This document shows positions 1 to 8,635 of a stretch of 64,000 nt of DNA, piece by piece. The stretch lies in contig NZ_JAKVIL010000005.1 of NCBI RefSeq assembly GCF_022601675.1, positions 271,266-335,265 of the forward strand, written 5' to 3'. The stretch comes from Ancylobacter gelatini (lineage in GTDB: Bacteria > Pseudomonadota > Alphaproteobacteria > Rhizobiales > Xanthobacteraceae). Position 1 is the first letter of the stretch, and each line of letters begins with the position of its first letter. The notes beneath the pieces are model-generated. The model searched no databases. It was not told the origin of the DNA and saw nothing but the letters and a program-made list of their open reading frames with translations. Both the position numbers and the translations under genes were made by a program.

Positions 1-54
1 CGGCGCATCGTCGACCTCGTGGAATCCCTCGCGGACGCTCCCGCCGCCGGCTGA
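1..54 (+). CDS. 3' end of an upstream gene (partial), possibly an XRE-family regulator
   Basis: An open frame enters from the left edge and stops with TGA at 52-54. The 17 visible residues end in RRIVDLVESLADAPAAG. In many Hyphomicrobiales the gene directly before metK encodes a small helix-turn-helix XRE-type regulator that follows lnt. The visible tail would suit its last helix, but that is an inference from usual gene order. The fragment itself is too short to identify the protein. Confidence 0.55.
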   Translation, partial: RRIVDLVESLADAPAAG

Positions 55-55
55 G

Positions 56-80
56 GCGTTCTTTTTTCCGAACGCGTTCG
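56..80. promoter_or_regulatory. Nested inverted repeats upstream of metK
   Basis: CGAACGCGTTCG at 69-80 is a perfect 12-base palindrome. GCGTTC at 56-61 can also pair with GAACGC at 70-75 across a loop containing six T (62-69). The palindrome ends ten bases before a TTGACC at 90-95 that could be a -35 box; the matching -10 region (about 113-118) is poor. It could be an operator for metK or a remnant terminator of the preceding gene. No protein can be assigned. Confidence 0.35.
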
Positions 81-100
81 CCAAAATTCTTGACCCTTCC

Positions 101-147
101 GCCGGCGCTTGCCAGAACACCAGCGCCGGCTTTCCCTTTGCGCCGGC
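101..147 (+). promoter_or_regulatory. metK leader with two competing hairpins
   Basis: GCCGGCGCT at 101-109 pairs perfectly with AGCGCCGGC at 122-130 (nine base pairs, 12-base loop). The core GCGCCGGC occurs again at 140-147, so 101-108 could instead pair with that copy. The second structure would end nine bases before the metK ribosome binding site (GAGGA at 156-160). Two mutually exclusive structures of this kind are typical of leader-controlled genes, but I do not recognise a known SAM-sensing fold here. Confidence 0.4.
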
Positions 148-168
148 AGATATCCGAGGAGCCGACGC

Positions 169-1362
<1,194 letters not shown>

Positions 1363-1400
1363 GCACCGGCCGATTGCCTGATCCGGCAACGACGTTTAAG

Positions 1401-1431
1401 CGGGGCGGACCCAGATCCGCCCCGTTTCGTT
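1401..1431 (+). terminator. Rho-independent-type terminator after metK
   Basis: CGGGGCGGA (1401-1409) pairs with TCCGCCCCG (1416-1424) over a six-base loop and is followed by TTTCGTTT. The stem is nine perfect base pairs. It lies 37 bases after the trmB-facing end of metK, so trmB probably has its own promoter or depends on read-through. The tail CCCCGTTTCGTTT recurs after pnp. Confidence 0.7.
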
Positions 1432-1467
1432 TATCGACCGTCTCAAGAGCCGCCGCCGCTTCGTGAC

Positions 1468-2178
1468 ATGACCGCCGATCCCGACGACACCGCCCCCGCC
1501 CGCCGCGACGCCGCCTTCTATGGACGGCGCAAGGGCAAGCCGCTGCGCGCCGCGCAGGCCGCGAGCATGGACAGCGACCTGCCGCGCCTCGCCGTGCCGC
1601 TGGACGCACTCGCCGGCCAGCCGCTCGCCGCGCTGTTTCCCCGCCCCATGACCGCGTTCCGGCTGGAAATCGGCTTCGGCGGCGCCGAGCACCTGATGAG
1701 CGAGGCCAAGCGCCATCCCGATATCGGCTACATCGGCGCGGAAGCCTTTCTCAACGGCATCGCCAAGGCGACGGTCGCGGTCGCCGAGGCCGGGCTCGAC
1801 AATATCCGCCTGCATGGCGACGATGTGGTGCCGCTGCTGGAGCGCCTGCCGGACGCCTGCCTCGACCGGGTGGACCTGCTCTATCCCGATCCGTGGCACA
1901 AGCGCCGGCACTGGAAGCGTCGCTTCGTGCAGGCCGACAATATCGGGCGCATCGCCCGGGTGCTGAAGCCGGGCGGGCGCTTCCGCTTCGCCACCGACAT
2001 CGAGAGCTACGCCGCCTGGACGCTGCGCCAGATGCTGGCCGATCCGCGCTTCGAATGGACCGCGCGCCGCGCCGACGACTGGCGCCTGCCCTGGGCCGGC
2101 TGGCCCGGCACCCGTTATGAGGCCAAGGCCATCCGCGAGGGCCGCACGCCCGGATATTATGAGTTCCTGCGCACCTGA
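1468..2178 (+). CDS. trmB: tRNA (guanine-N7)-methyltransferase
   Basis: The 236-residue protein methylates N7 of guanosine 46 in tRNA using S-adenosylmethionine, the product of the gene before it. The SAM-binding segment EIGFGGAEHL lies near residue 67, and the family signature LLYPDPWHKRRHWKRR near residue 137 contains the conserved PDPW and basic patch. The N-terminus has a short basic stretch (GRRKGKPLR) common in alphaproteobacterial members. metK-trmB adjacency is conserved in this order. A weak hairpin (CCGCC/GGCGG at 2182-2197) follows the gene. The assignment is firm. Confidence 0.95.
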   Translation: MTADPDDTAPARRDAAFYGRRKGKPLRAAQAASMDSDLPRLAVPLDALAGQPLAALFPRPMTAFRLEIGFGGAEHLMSEAKRHPDIGYIGAEAFLNGIAKATVAVAEAGLDNIRLHGDDVVPLLERLPDACLDRVDLLYPDPWHKRRHWKRRFVQADNIGRIARVLKPGGRFRFATDIESYAAWTLRQMLADPRFEWTARRADDWRLPWAGWPGTRYEAKAIREGRTPGYYEFLRT

Positions 2179-2261
2179 ACACCGCCTATCATGGCGGAAC
2201 CTACCGTGATGCCGCCGCGTTGAAGGGACAGCATCACCGATGATTGCTCAGGAGAACCATC

Positions 2262-2612
2262 ATGGCCGAACCCGACGCGCAGAATGATTTCGCCAAGTTG
2301 AGCGAGGATCTGGCGGTCCTGAGGGCGGATGTCGCCAAGCTCGCCGAAACCCTGTCGCTCATGGCCAAGGCCGAGGGCGAAGCCGTTACCGACGCGGTGA
2401 GGCAGAAGGTTCGCGCCGGCGCGGCGAGGGCCGAAGCCACCGCCTCCGGCCTGCTCGAAGAAGGCACCGCCGCCTATGAGGAAGCCAAGGCCCGCGCGCA
2501 GGGGCTCACCAGCGAGCTCGGCTCCACCATCGAGCGCAACCCGCTCAGCGCCGTCGCCGCGGCGCTCGGCATCGGCTTCCTGTTCGGCCTGCTGACGCGG
2601 GGCCGCAACTGA
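2262..2612 (+). CDS. DUF883/YqjD-like membrane-anchored small protein
   Basis: The 116-residue protein has a charged, probably coiled-coil N-terminal two thirds rich in Ala, Glu and Lys. It ends in one hydrophobic segment (about 92-112) finished by LLTRGRN. This glycine-rich anchor followed by basic residues is the hallmark of the ElaB/YqjD/DUF883 group; E. coli YqjD tethers ribosomes to the inner membrane. The start at ATG 2262 is supported by GGAG at 2251-2254. The stop overlaps the next start (TGATG), so the two genes are translationally coupled. The exact role here is unknown. Confidence 0.8.
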   Translation: MAEPDAQNDFAKLSEDLAVLRADVAKLAETLSLMAKAEGEAVTDAVRQKVRAGAARAEATASGLLEEGTAAYEEAKARAQGLTSELGSTIERNPLSAVAAALGIGFLFGLLTRGRN

Positions 2613-3046
2613 TGCTGCGCTTCATCCTGTCGCTTGCCGGCGTCGAGCTCGACCGCGCCCTGCGCCGGGCGGCGGGAACCGCGATTCTGTTCGCGATCGG
2701 CGCGCTGCTGCTTGGCGGCGCGCTGGTTGCGCTTCTGGTCGCTCTGTTCATCGCGCTGGCCGATGCCTATGACCCGGTGGTCGCGGCATTGCTCATCGCC
2801 GCCATCTCCTTCATCGGCGCAACCGTGCTGCTGATTCTCGGCTATGCGCGGCTGCGCCGTCCCGCTCCGCGCCCGGGCTATGGCTTCAACCCGCTGGCCG
2901 GTCTCGGCCCGGTGGCGCCTCCGCCGACGGCGGCCCCGCTCACCGGCGAGCTTCCGCCGTCCACCCCGCGGGTCGGCAGCGGCACCATTCTCGGCATTGC
3001 AGCCGGCGCGGCACTGCTCGGCCTTATTCTTGGCCGACGCATCTGA
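2612..3046 (+). CDS. Holin-like (DUF1469/YqjE-type) membrane protein
   Basis: The 144-residue protein has two strong transmembrane segments at about 23-49 and 52-78, a proline-rich middle (about 83-120) and a final hydrophobic stretch ending LILGRRI. Proteins of the phage-holin-3-superfamily/DUF1469 type commonly follow DUF883 genes in proteobacteria, as yqjE follows yqjD in E. coli. Its ATG overlaps the upstream TGA. The family name does not imply phage origin here, because nothing else phage-like is nearby. The function is unknown; a role in envelope stress or ribosome hibernation at the membrane is only a guess from the E. coli pair. Confidence 0.7.
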   Translation: MLRFILSLAGVELDRALRRAAGTAILFAIGALLLGGALVALLVALFIALADAYDPVVAALLIAAISFIGATVLLILGYARLRRPAPRPGYGFNPLAGLGPVAPPPTAAPLTGELPPSTPRVGSGTILGIAAGAALLGLILGRRI

Positions 3047-3143
3047 AATCCTGCACGCTCGGCAGTGCGGATTGCTTGGTACCGGCGCGCGGCTTGCGGT
3101 TGCGGGCGCGCGCAAAAAGGACCAATCTGCCCGCGAGCGCCGA

Positions 3144-3169
3144 ACCGCGAACCGTCAAGGGTTCGCGGT
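3144..3169 (+). promoter_or_regulatory. Ten-base-pair hairpin in the leader of the TPR gene
   Basis: ACCGCGAACC (3144-3153) pairs perfectly with GGTTCGCGGT (3160-3169) around a six-base loop. No run of T follows, so it is not a classic terminator. It ends 13 bases before the strong AGGAGG at 3183-3188, where it could modulate translation or protect the mRNA end. Confidence 0.45.
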
Positions 3170-3196
3170 GCCCATGCGCTGCAGGAGGTTTCCGAC

Positions 3197-5035
3197 TTGA
3201 CGTCTCGACGTTTGCCGCTGCGGCCGGGAGCGGCCATCATCGCCGCGCTCATGGGGCCGGTTTTCGCGTTCGGCTCCATCAGCCCCGCCTTTGCCGAAGC
3301 TCCGCCCCCCGGATTGATCGCGCGCTCCTCGCCCGCCGGTAATTACCTTGCGGCACGCCTGGCCGTGTCCGAACGCGATACCACTGCGGCGGCGGCCTAT
3401 TACCGTGCGCTCGTGCAGGCCTTCCCGCGCAATGGCGAGATTCTGGAACGCGGTTTCCTGATCATGCTCGCCGACGGCTCGATCGACGAGGCCGTCGACC
3501 TCGCACAGCGCATCGTGCGCATCGATCCCGAGCACGGGCTGGCGCGGCTGGTGCTTGGCGTGCGCGCCATCAAGGCCAAGCAGTACATCACCGCGCGCTC
3601 CAATCTGAAGCGCGCCGGTCAGGACGCCATCGCCAAGCTCAACGAGACGCTGCTCACCGCCTGGAGCCAGTACGGCTCCGGCAATCCGCGCGCCGGCGTC
3701 ACCGCCATCGAGGCGCTGCAGGGCCCGGAATGGTATTCCGGCTTCAAGGACTACAATGCGGGCCTGCTGCTGGAGCTTGCCGGTTCCAAGAAAGAGGCCG
3801 GCCAGAAGCTCGCCGAGGCGCTGAAGATCGATTCGCGCACGCTGCGCGTGGTCGACGCCTATGCCCGCTGGGCCTCGCGCAGCGGCAACAAGCAGCTCGC
3901 CATCGAGACCTATGAGAATTTCGACAAGCTGCTGCCGGACGATCCGCTGGTTAGCCAGTCGCTGGAGGCGCTGCGCGCCGGCAAGACGTTGCCCGCGCTG
4001 ATCACCTCGCCGCAGGCCGGCGCCGCCGAGGTGTTCTACGGCCTCGGTTCCGCGCTCGGCCGGCAGGGCGAGGAGGACCTCGCGCTGATCTATCTCCAGC
4101 TCGGCCGCTGGCTCGATCCCTCGCACCCGCTGATCAACATCACGCTGGCCAATCTCTACGAGAACCTGAAGAAGCACGACGAGGCGATCGCGCTGTTCCG
4201 CGCGGTGCCCAAGGATTCGCCGTTCCGCGAGAACGCCGACATCCAGCTCGGCCTCAATCTCGACGCCGCCGGCGATTTCGCCGCGGCCCGCACCGCGCTG
4301 GAGACGGTGGTCGCCAACAACCCGAAGGACGTCCGCGCCAAGATGGCGCTCGGCGACGTGCTGCGCGCCAATGACAAATATGCCGAGGCGGCCGAGGTCT
4401 ATACCCACGCCATCGACCTGCTTGGCACGCCGTCGGGCAATAACTGGATGCTGTTCTATTTCCGCGGCACCGCCTATGAGCGCACCAAGCAGTGGGACAA
4501 GTCCGAGGCGGATCTGCGCAAGGCGCTGGAACTGCGCCCCGACCAGCCGCATGTGCTGAATTATCTCGGCTATTCGTGGATCGACCAGGGCGTCAATCTC
4601 GACGAGGGCATGGAGATGATCCGCAAGGCGGTGACGCTGCGTCCTGATGACGGCTTCTTCATCGACAGTCTCGGCTGGGCCTATTACCGCACCGGCAAGT
4701 ACAATGAGGCGGTCGAGGAACTGGAGCGCGCGGTCGAGCTGAAGCCGAACGAATCGGTGATCAACGACCATCTCGGCGATGCCTACTGGAAGGTCGGGCG
4801 CCGGCTGGAAGCCAAGTTCAAGTGGAACCACGCCCGCGATCTCGGCGCGGAGCCGGCCGATCTGGCGCGTATCGAGCGCAAGATCGCGGTCGGGCTCGAC
4901 GAGGCGGACAAGGCCGACAAGGCCGATCCCGACGCGCCGGTGATGCAGAAGACCGAACAGCCCTCGACCGAGGCGCAGAAGGCCGCGGTCGAGCCGCCGG
5001 CCGCGCCGGCAACCGAAAAGGGCGGCGGCGGCTGA
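3197..5035 (+). CDS. Exported tetratricopeptide repeat protein
   Basis: The 612-residue protein starts at TTG 3197; a textbook AGGAGG (3183-3188) with an eight-base spacer decides this. Residues 1 to about 36 form a signal peptide with a cleavage-like SPAFAEA. The rest is at least eight TPR-type helical repeats with clear matches such as YAEAAEVYTHAI and YNEAVEELERAVELKPN; the last part also resembles proteins that scaffold envelope assembly. The C-terminal 50 residues are low-complexity (Asp, Lys, Pro, Ala). Orthologues are common in Hyphomicrobiales, often near ispE; here ispE is at 51.6 kb. The partner is unknown. A weak hairpin (GGCGGC/GCCGCC, 5027-5042) spans the stop codon. Confidence 0.85.
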   Translation: MTSRRLPLRPGAAIIAALMGPVFAFGSISPAFAEAPPPGLIARSSPAGNYLAARLAVSERDTTAAAAYYRALVQAFPRNGEILERGFLIMLADGSIDEAVDLAQRIVRIDPEHGLARLVLGVRAIKAKQYITARSNLKRAGQDAIAKLNETLLTAWSQYGSGNPRAGVTAIEALQGPEWYSGFKDYNAGLLLELAGSKKEAGQKLAEALKIDSRTLRVVDAYARWASRSGNKQLAIETYENFDKLLPDDPLVSQSLEALRAGKTLPALITSPQAGAAEVFYGLGSALGRQGEEDLALIYLQLGRWLDPSHPLINITLANLYENLKKHDEAIALFRAVPKDSPFRENADIQLGLNLDAAGDFAAARTALETVVANNPKDVRAKMALGDVLRANDKYAEAAEVYTHAIDLLGTPSGNNWMLFYFRGTAYERTKQWDKSEADLRKALELRPDQPHVLNYLGYSWIDQGVNLDEGMEMIRKAVTLRPDDGFFIDSLGWAYYRTGKYNEAVEELERAVELKPNESVINDHLGDAYWKVGRRLEAKFKWNHARDLGAEPADLARIERKIAVGLDEADKADKADPDAPVMQKTEQPSTEAQKAAVEPPAAPATEKGGGG

Positions 5036-5059
5036 GGCCGCCACCACCCCCTTCTCGTG

Positions 5060-5494
5060 TCACGCCGCCGCAGGGCGGCCGACGAAAAACAGCGGGCGCG
5101 AGCGCAGGGCGAACGCGCCGTCGCCCAGCAGCCAGAGCGCGAAGGAGGCGGCGATCAGGAAGCCGGGATATTCCCAGCCGCCGCCAGCCGCCGAGAACAG
5201 CCAGCCATTGCCGAGATGCGCGCTCATGGCGCCGACCATCACCGGGATCATCAGCAGCGCGACATGGCGCGCATAGATGCCGGCGACGATGAGGACGCCG
5301 CCGATCAGCTCGGCATAGATCACCGGGCCGGCCAGCGCGGCGGGCAGGCCGAGGCTGGAAAGATAGCCGGCAAAGCCGGGAATCGTGAACATGATGTACT
5401 TCAGCAGCGCATGGGAAATCCACATGGCGCCCAGCGCCAGGCGAAGCACGAACACCCCGTAAGGGGCAGAGTGAGTGTCGATCATCGTCGTCAT
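5060..5494 (-). CDS. DoxX family inner-membrane protein
   Basis: The 144-residue protein has four hydrophobic segments and DoxX-family sequence (LRLALGAMWISHALLKY at the start, AELIGGVLIVAGI in the middle). DoxX proteins resemble the small subunit of archaeal thiosulfate:quinone oxidoreductase. In bacteria they are often linked to redox or thiol stress, but the substrate here is unknown. It is convergent with the TPR gene. A second in-frame ATG lies three codons in, and neither start has a clear Shine-Dalgarno sequence. A good promoter with an embedded palindrome lies about 100 bases upstream (5601-5630), suggesting dedicated regulation. Confidence 0.82.
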   Translation of the reverse strand: MTTMIDTHSAPYGVFVLRLALGAMWISHALLKYIMFTIPGFAGYLSSLGLPAALAGPVIYAELIGGVLIVAGIYARHVALLMIPVMVGAMSAHLGNGWLFSAAGGGWEYPGFLIAASFALWLLGDGAFALRSRPLFFVGRPAAA

Positions 5495-5600
5495 CCGTTG
5501 CGAGGATTTTGAGGGCGATCGCCCCGTCGGGAGCGGTCAGTGAAGATGCCCTTTGATAGCCCCGCCCATTTCGCAATGCGATAGACGATATCGAACGATC

Positions 5601-5630
5601 ATTATTGCGTTTTTGCAATTATCGCGTCAA
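5601..5630 (-). promoter_or_regulatory. doxX promoter with operator-like palindrome
   Basis: Read on the minus strand, TTGACG (5630-5625) and AATAAT (5606-5601) are separated by 18 bases, a good sigma-70-type promoter for doxX. The spacer and -10 box are covered by a dyad: ATTATTGC (5601-5608) pairs with GCAATTAT (5615-5622) at seven of eight positions around six bases. The AT-rich patch stands out from its surroundings. A repressor bound there would block the promoter. Confidence 0.55.
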
Positions 5631-5699
5631 ATGCGTACCGACGGCATCGCGCTGCTCCCGCGCCACCGACTGCCGGCATCCGCCCGTTCCGTCGTATGT

Positions 5700-6191
5700 T
5701 CAGTGTTGGTCGTCGCCCTGCGTGGTCGCCACGCGCTCGGTGCCGGCGCCCGGACGGCGGCTCTGCGCGGCGAGCTTGGTTCGCCCGCTGCCGCCGCGCT
5801 GGAACTCGCACCACAGCCGGTCGGCACCGGCGAGATTGCCGCGGAAGCTCTGCTCGCTGGTCTTCTCCAGGTCGAAGCAGGGCTGGAACATCATGCCCTT
5901 CAGCTTGGCGCACACCGCCTCGCCCTTCACCACCAGCGTGCCGGCCGGCAGCGTCACATAGCGGGCCTTGCCCTTGCCGCGCATCTGGATGGTGCCGGCG
6001 ACCGACCCGTCCTTGAGAATGCGCCCGGAACCGACCGTGCCCTCGTAGCAGCTATAGGAGAAGGTGCGGCCGATCACGAAACGCTGCGCCGTCTGCGCAT
6101 CGAGCGGCTCCGCCATCGCCGGCACGGCGGGGGCGATCGCGAGGAACAGGCCCGACAGGGCAAGAGACACGGAACGCATGCGCAGGTCCAT
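5700..6191 (-). CDS. Exported protein of unknown function
   Basis: The 163-residue protein has a signal peptide (residues 1 to about 27, ending VPAMAEP). The mature part contains four cysteines (in YSCYEG, AVCAKL, QPCFDL and LWCEFQ) that could form two periplasmic disulfides. Patterns such as DGSVAGTIQMRGKGKARYV and FRGNLAGADRLWCEF look like a conserved domain in Hyphomicrobiales that I know only as uncharacterised. An ATG four codons later (6179) could also be the start. The last 25 residues are polar and probably disordered. The MFS gene lies 193 bases upstream on the same strand; co-transcription is doubtful because of the hairpin between them. Confidence 0.7.
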   Translation of the reverse strand: MDLRMRSVSLALSGLFLAIAPAVPAMAEPLDAQTAQRFVIGRTFSYSCYEGTVGSGRILKDGSVAGTIQMRGKGKARYVTLPAGTLVVKGEAVCAKLKGMMFQPCFDLEKTSEQSFRGNLAGADRLWCEFQRGGSGRTKLAAQSRRPGAGTERVATTQGDDQH

Positions 6192-6350
6192 CGATGCTGG
6201 TGAGCCTTCACGATGCGCTGCGAAAGCCCTGCCTTGTCAAGGCAAAGCAACCCCGGCCGGGCGCGGGAGAAGCGCGCGCGGCCCGCACTGTGGCGCATGC
6301 GCAACGCCCCCCTGCACCACAGCACCGCCATGATGAACGGATCTGGTTAA

Positions 6351-6377
6351 GGACCGGCAAACAGGGCGCGCCGGTCC
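6351..6377 (-). terminator. Probable terminator after the MFS gene
   Basis: GGACCGGC (6351-6358) and GCCGGTCC (6370-6377) form an eight-base-pair perfect stem with an 11-base loop just after the MFS stop codon at 6385. On the minus strand the hairpin is followed only by TTAACC, so termination may be weak or factor-assisted. Confidence 0.45.
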
Positions 6378-6384
6378 GGGCCGC

Positions 6385-7617
6385 TCACGCCGTCTGCGGA
6401 CGGGCCGCGACCGGGCGCTCGACGATCGGCAGGTTGATGATCGCCGAGGCGAAGCTCAGCGCCACCGCCAGCCACCACACGAAGTCATAGGAGCCGAGCC
6501 GCTCATAGAGCACGCCGCCGAGCCACACGCCGAGAAAGCCCCCGACCTGATGGCTGAAGAAGGCGAAGCCGTAGAGCATGGCGAGGTAGCGCGTGCCAAA
6601 CATCAGCATCACCAGCCCCGAGGTCGGCGGCACGGTCGACAGCCACAGCAGGCCGAGCACGATGCCGAAGCCGATCGAGGTCACCGGGGATGCCGGCAGC
6701 AGCACGAAGGCGGCGATGGCGAGCCCGCGCGCGAAATAGATGATCGCCAGCAGCCAGCGCCGCGACATCCGGCTCGACAGCCAGCCCGAGGACAGCGAGC
6801 CCACCATATTGGCGAGGCCGATCACCGCCAGCGTCCAGCCGCCGACCTGGATCGAGAGCCCGCGATCGATGAGATAGGCCGGCAGATGGGTGGTGACGAA
6901 GGCGAGCTGGAAGCCACAGGTGAAGAAGCCGAGCACGAGATAGACATAGCTCGGGTGGCGGAACGCCTGCCCCAGCGCCTCGCCGATCGACTGCCGGGGC
7001 TCGTCCAGCCTGGCCGGGGCCGGCGCCGGACTGGCGAGAGCGAGGGCGAACGGCATCACCAGCAGCATGGCGAGGCCGAAGATGGTCAGCGTCTCCTGCC
7101 AGCCGACGCTGGAGATCAGCCCGGTCGCCAGCGGCGGAAACAGGAACTGGCCGAACGAACCCGCCGCCGTCCCCGCGCCGAAGGCGATCGGCCGCATCCG
7201 CTCCGGCAGCATCTTGCCGAACGCCGCCAGCACGATGTTGAACGAGCAGCCGGACAGGCCGAAGCCGACCAGCACGCCGGCCGACAGATGCAGCAGGCCG
7301 GGCGTCGAGGCATAGGCCATCAGCCCCAGCCCGAGCGCATAGATCAGCGCGCCGACGCACAGGACGCGCACCACGCCGAACCGGTCCGCCACCGCCCCGG
7401 CGAACGGCGTGCCGAGGCCCCAGAGCAGGTTCTGGATCGCGATGGCGAGGCCGAACGTGTCGCGGCCCCAGCCATATTCACCGGTCATCGGCAGCATGAA
7501 GATGCCGGAGGAGGCGCGCGGGCCGAAGGTCAGCATGGCAATCATGCAGCCGCAGAGCAGCACGAAGAGCGGGGCGCGGGTGGCGAGGCTGGCGCGGGGC
7601 GGCGAGGCGGCGGTCAT
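6385..7617 (-). CDS. MFS transporter, monocarboxylate/oxalate-type
   Basis: The 410-residue protein has about twelve hydrophobic segments in two halves, with a central basic loop near 195-215. The MFS loop 2-3 signature is visible as GAVADRFGVVRV (about 73-84), and GYGRD-like residues precede helix 2. The first segment (LFVLLCGCMIAMLTFGPRASSGIF) and its arrangement resemble the monocarboxylate/oxalate-formate branch, so a small organic acid is the likely substrate. This is inferred from family resemblance only. It has no clear operon partner. Divergently, the L,D-transpeptidase begins 342 bases away. Confidence 0.85.
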   Translation of the reverse strand: MTAASPPRASLATRAPLFVLLCGCMIAMLTFGPRASSGIFMLPMTGEYGWGRDTFGLAIAIQNLLWGLGTPFAGAVADRFGVVRVLCVGALIYALGLGLMAYASTPGLLHLSAGVLVGFGLSGCSFNIVLAAFGKMLPERMRPIAFGAGTAAGSFGQFLFPPLATGLISSVGWQETLTIFGLAMLLVMPFALALASPAPAPARLDEPRQSIGEALGQAFRHPSYVYLVLGFFTCGFQLAFVTTHLPAYLIDRGLSIQVGGWTLAVIGLANMVGSLSSGWLSSRMSRRWLLAIIYFARGLAIAAFVLLPASPVTSIGFGIVLGLLWLSTVPPTSGLVMLMFGTRYLAMLYGFAFFSHQVGGFLGVWLGGVLYERLGSYDFVWWLAVALSFASAIINLPIVERPVAARPQTA

Positions 7618-7959
7618 GCGGGACTCCGGCGCGGATCGGGAGGCGGCGCGGAACAGGGCGCCCGGCCCTTTTAGATAGCGGCTCCGGGACGGGGCTGGAA
7701 AATGAATAATTTAGCGGACGGCCATCAGCAATGTTCATGCATCGCGCGCCACCCCTGCGGCGCCCGGCGCGGCCTGTCCCGCCATCCTTTTGGCCGAAAA
7801 GCGTTTTCAGATACCGTCCGCGCCCCTTAATCGCGCGTTTATGATGAATCCGCGTTCATAACTTGTAGACGCGAATCATGGCATGCCGCGTTTAGGACAC
7901 GGCTCATGACCAACCTCCCGGTCATGACTCTCGTCGTAAACCGAATGCCAGGATGCCTC
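7618..7959. promoter_or_regulatory. Divergent intergenic region with a TTATGA-N11-TCATAA dyad
   Basis: This 342-base gap separates the MFS gene from the L,D-transpeptidase gene and must hold both promoters. TTATGA (7839-7844) and TCATAA (7856-7861) form a perfect six-base inverted repeat spaced by 11 bases, a geometry typical of dimeric regulators. A weak TTTTCA-N17-TTAATC promoter can be drawn at about 7804-7832 for the rightward gene. No small gene is convincing here. Confidence 0.4.
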
Positions 7960-8631
7960 ATGCCGCTCGACCGTCGCCTGTTCCTGCTCGCCGCCTCCGC
8001 CGCGCTCGCCGGCTGCACCGCGCGGCGTGGCCCCCAGCCGCAGGCCATTGCGCCGGTCAATGCCCAGTTCGCCTCGATGTATGCCGCGATCGACACCGAG
8101 CCGTTCCCGGTGCCGGCGATCGACGTCTCGGAGATGGACCCGCGCTTCCTGAGGCAGGAGGTCGCCTATCCCACCCGCGAGCAGCCCGGCACCATCGTGG
8201 TCGACCCCAATGAGCGTCACGCCTATCTGGTGCTGGAGGGTGGCCGCGCGCTCCGCTACGGCGTCGGTGTCGGCCGCGAGGAAGGCTTCAATTTCCGCGG
8301 TGACGCGACGATCGCGCGCAAGGCGGCCTGGCCGCGCTGGACGCCGACGCTCGACATGATCCGCCGCGAGCCGGACCGCTACGGCCCCTATGCCGGCGGC
8401 CTGGCGGGCGGCCCGACCAATCCGCTCGGCCCCCGCGCGCTCTATCTCTATTCGGGCGGCAAGGACACGCTGTACCGCCTGCACGGCACCACCGAGCCGC
8501 AGACCATTGGCACCATGGTGTCCTCCGGCTGCGTGCGCTTCCTGAACCAGGACATCATCGACCTCTACAACCGCGTGCCGGTCGGCACCAAGGTCGTGGT
8601 GCTGCCGGCCGCCGCCGCTGCGGTGAGCTGA
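7960..8631 (+). CDS. L,D-transpeptidase (YkuD domain) lipoprotein
   Basis: L,D-transpeptidases cross-link peptidoglycan or attach proteins to it in the periplasm. The 223-residue protein starts at ATG 7960, with AGGA at 7950-7953. It opens with RRLFLLAASAALAGC, a lipobox with Cys 19 as the predicted acylated residue. The YkuD domain covers about 75-220. The catalytic block has His 175 in HGTTEPQ and SSGCVR at 188-193 with Cys 191 as nucleophile. Two upstream in-frame ATGs would bury the signal peptide and are rejected. Its stop lies four bases from the stop of the convergent phosphatase gene. Confidence 0.93.
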   Translation: MPLDRRLFLLAASAALAGCTARRGPQPQAIAPVNAQFASMYAAIDTEPFPVPAIDVSEMDPRFLRQEVAYPTREQPGTIVVDPNERHAYLVLEGGRALRYGVGVGREEGFNFRGDATIARKAAWPRWTPTLDMIRREPDRYGPYAGGLAGGPTNPLGPRALYLYSGGKDTLYRLHGTTEPQTIGTMVSSGCVRFLNQDIIDLYNRVPVGTKVVVLPAAAAAVS

Positions 8632-8635
8632 GCCC

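Noticed and set aside
61..168. Known SAM riboswitch before metK
   Set aside because: Hairpins are present but I cannot match the conserved core of SAM-II, SAM-V or SAM/SAH types by eye; kept only as an unassigned leader.
2612..3046. Prophage remnant suggested by a holin-like protein
   Set aside because: The protein is coupled to a DUF883 gene as in the yqjD-yqjE arrangement, and no other phage gene is near.
3155..5047. A 630-codon open frame antisense to the TPR gene
   Set aside because: GC-rich shadow with low-complexity Arg/Ala/Leu/Gly composition; the TPR gene on the plus strand has a signal peptide, repeats and a strong ribosome site.
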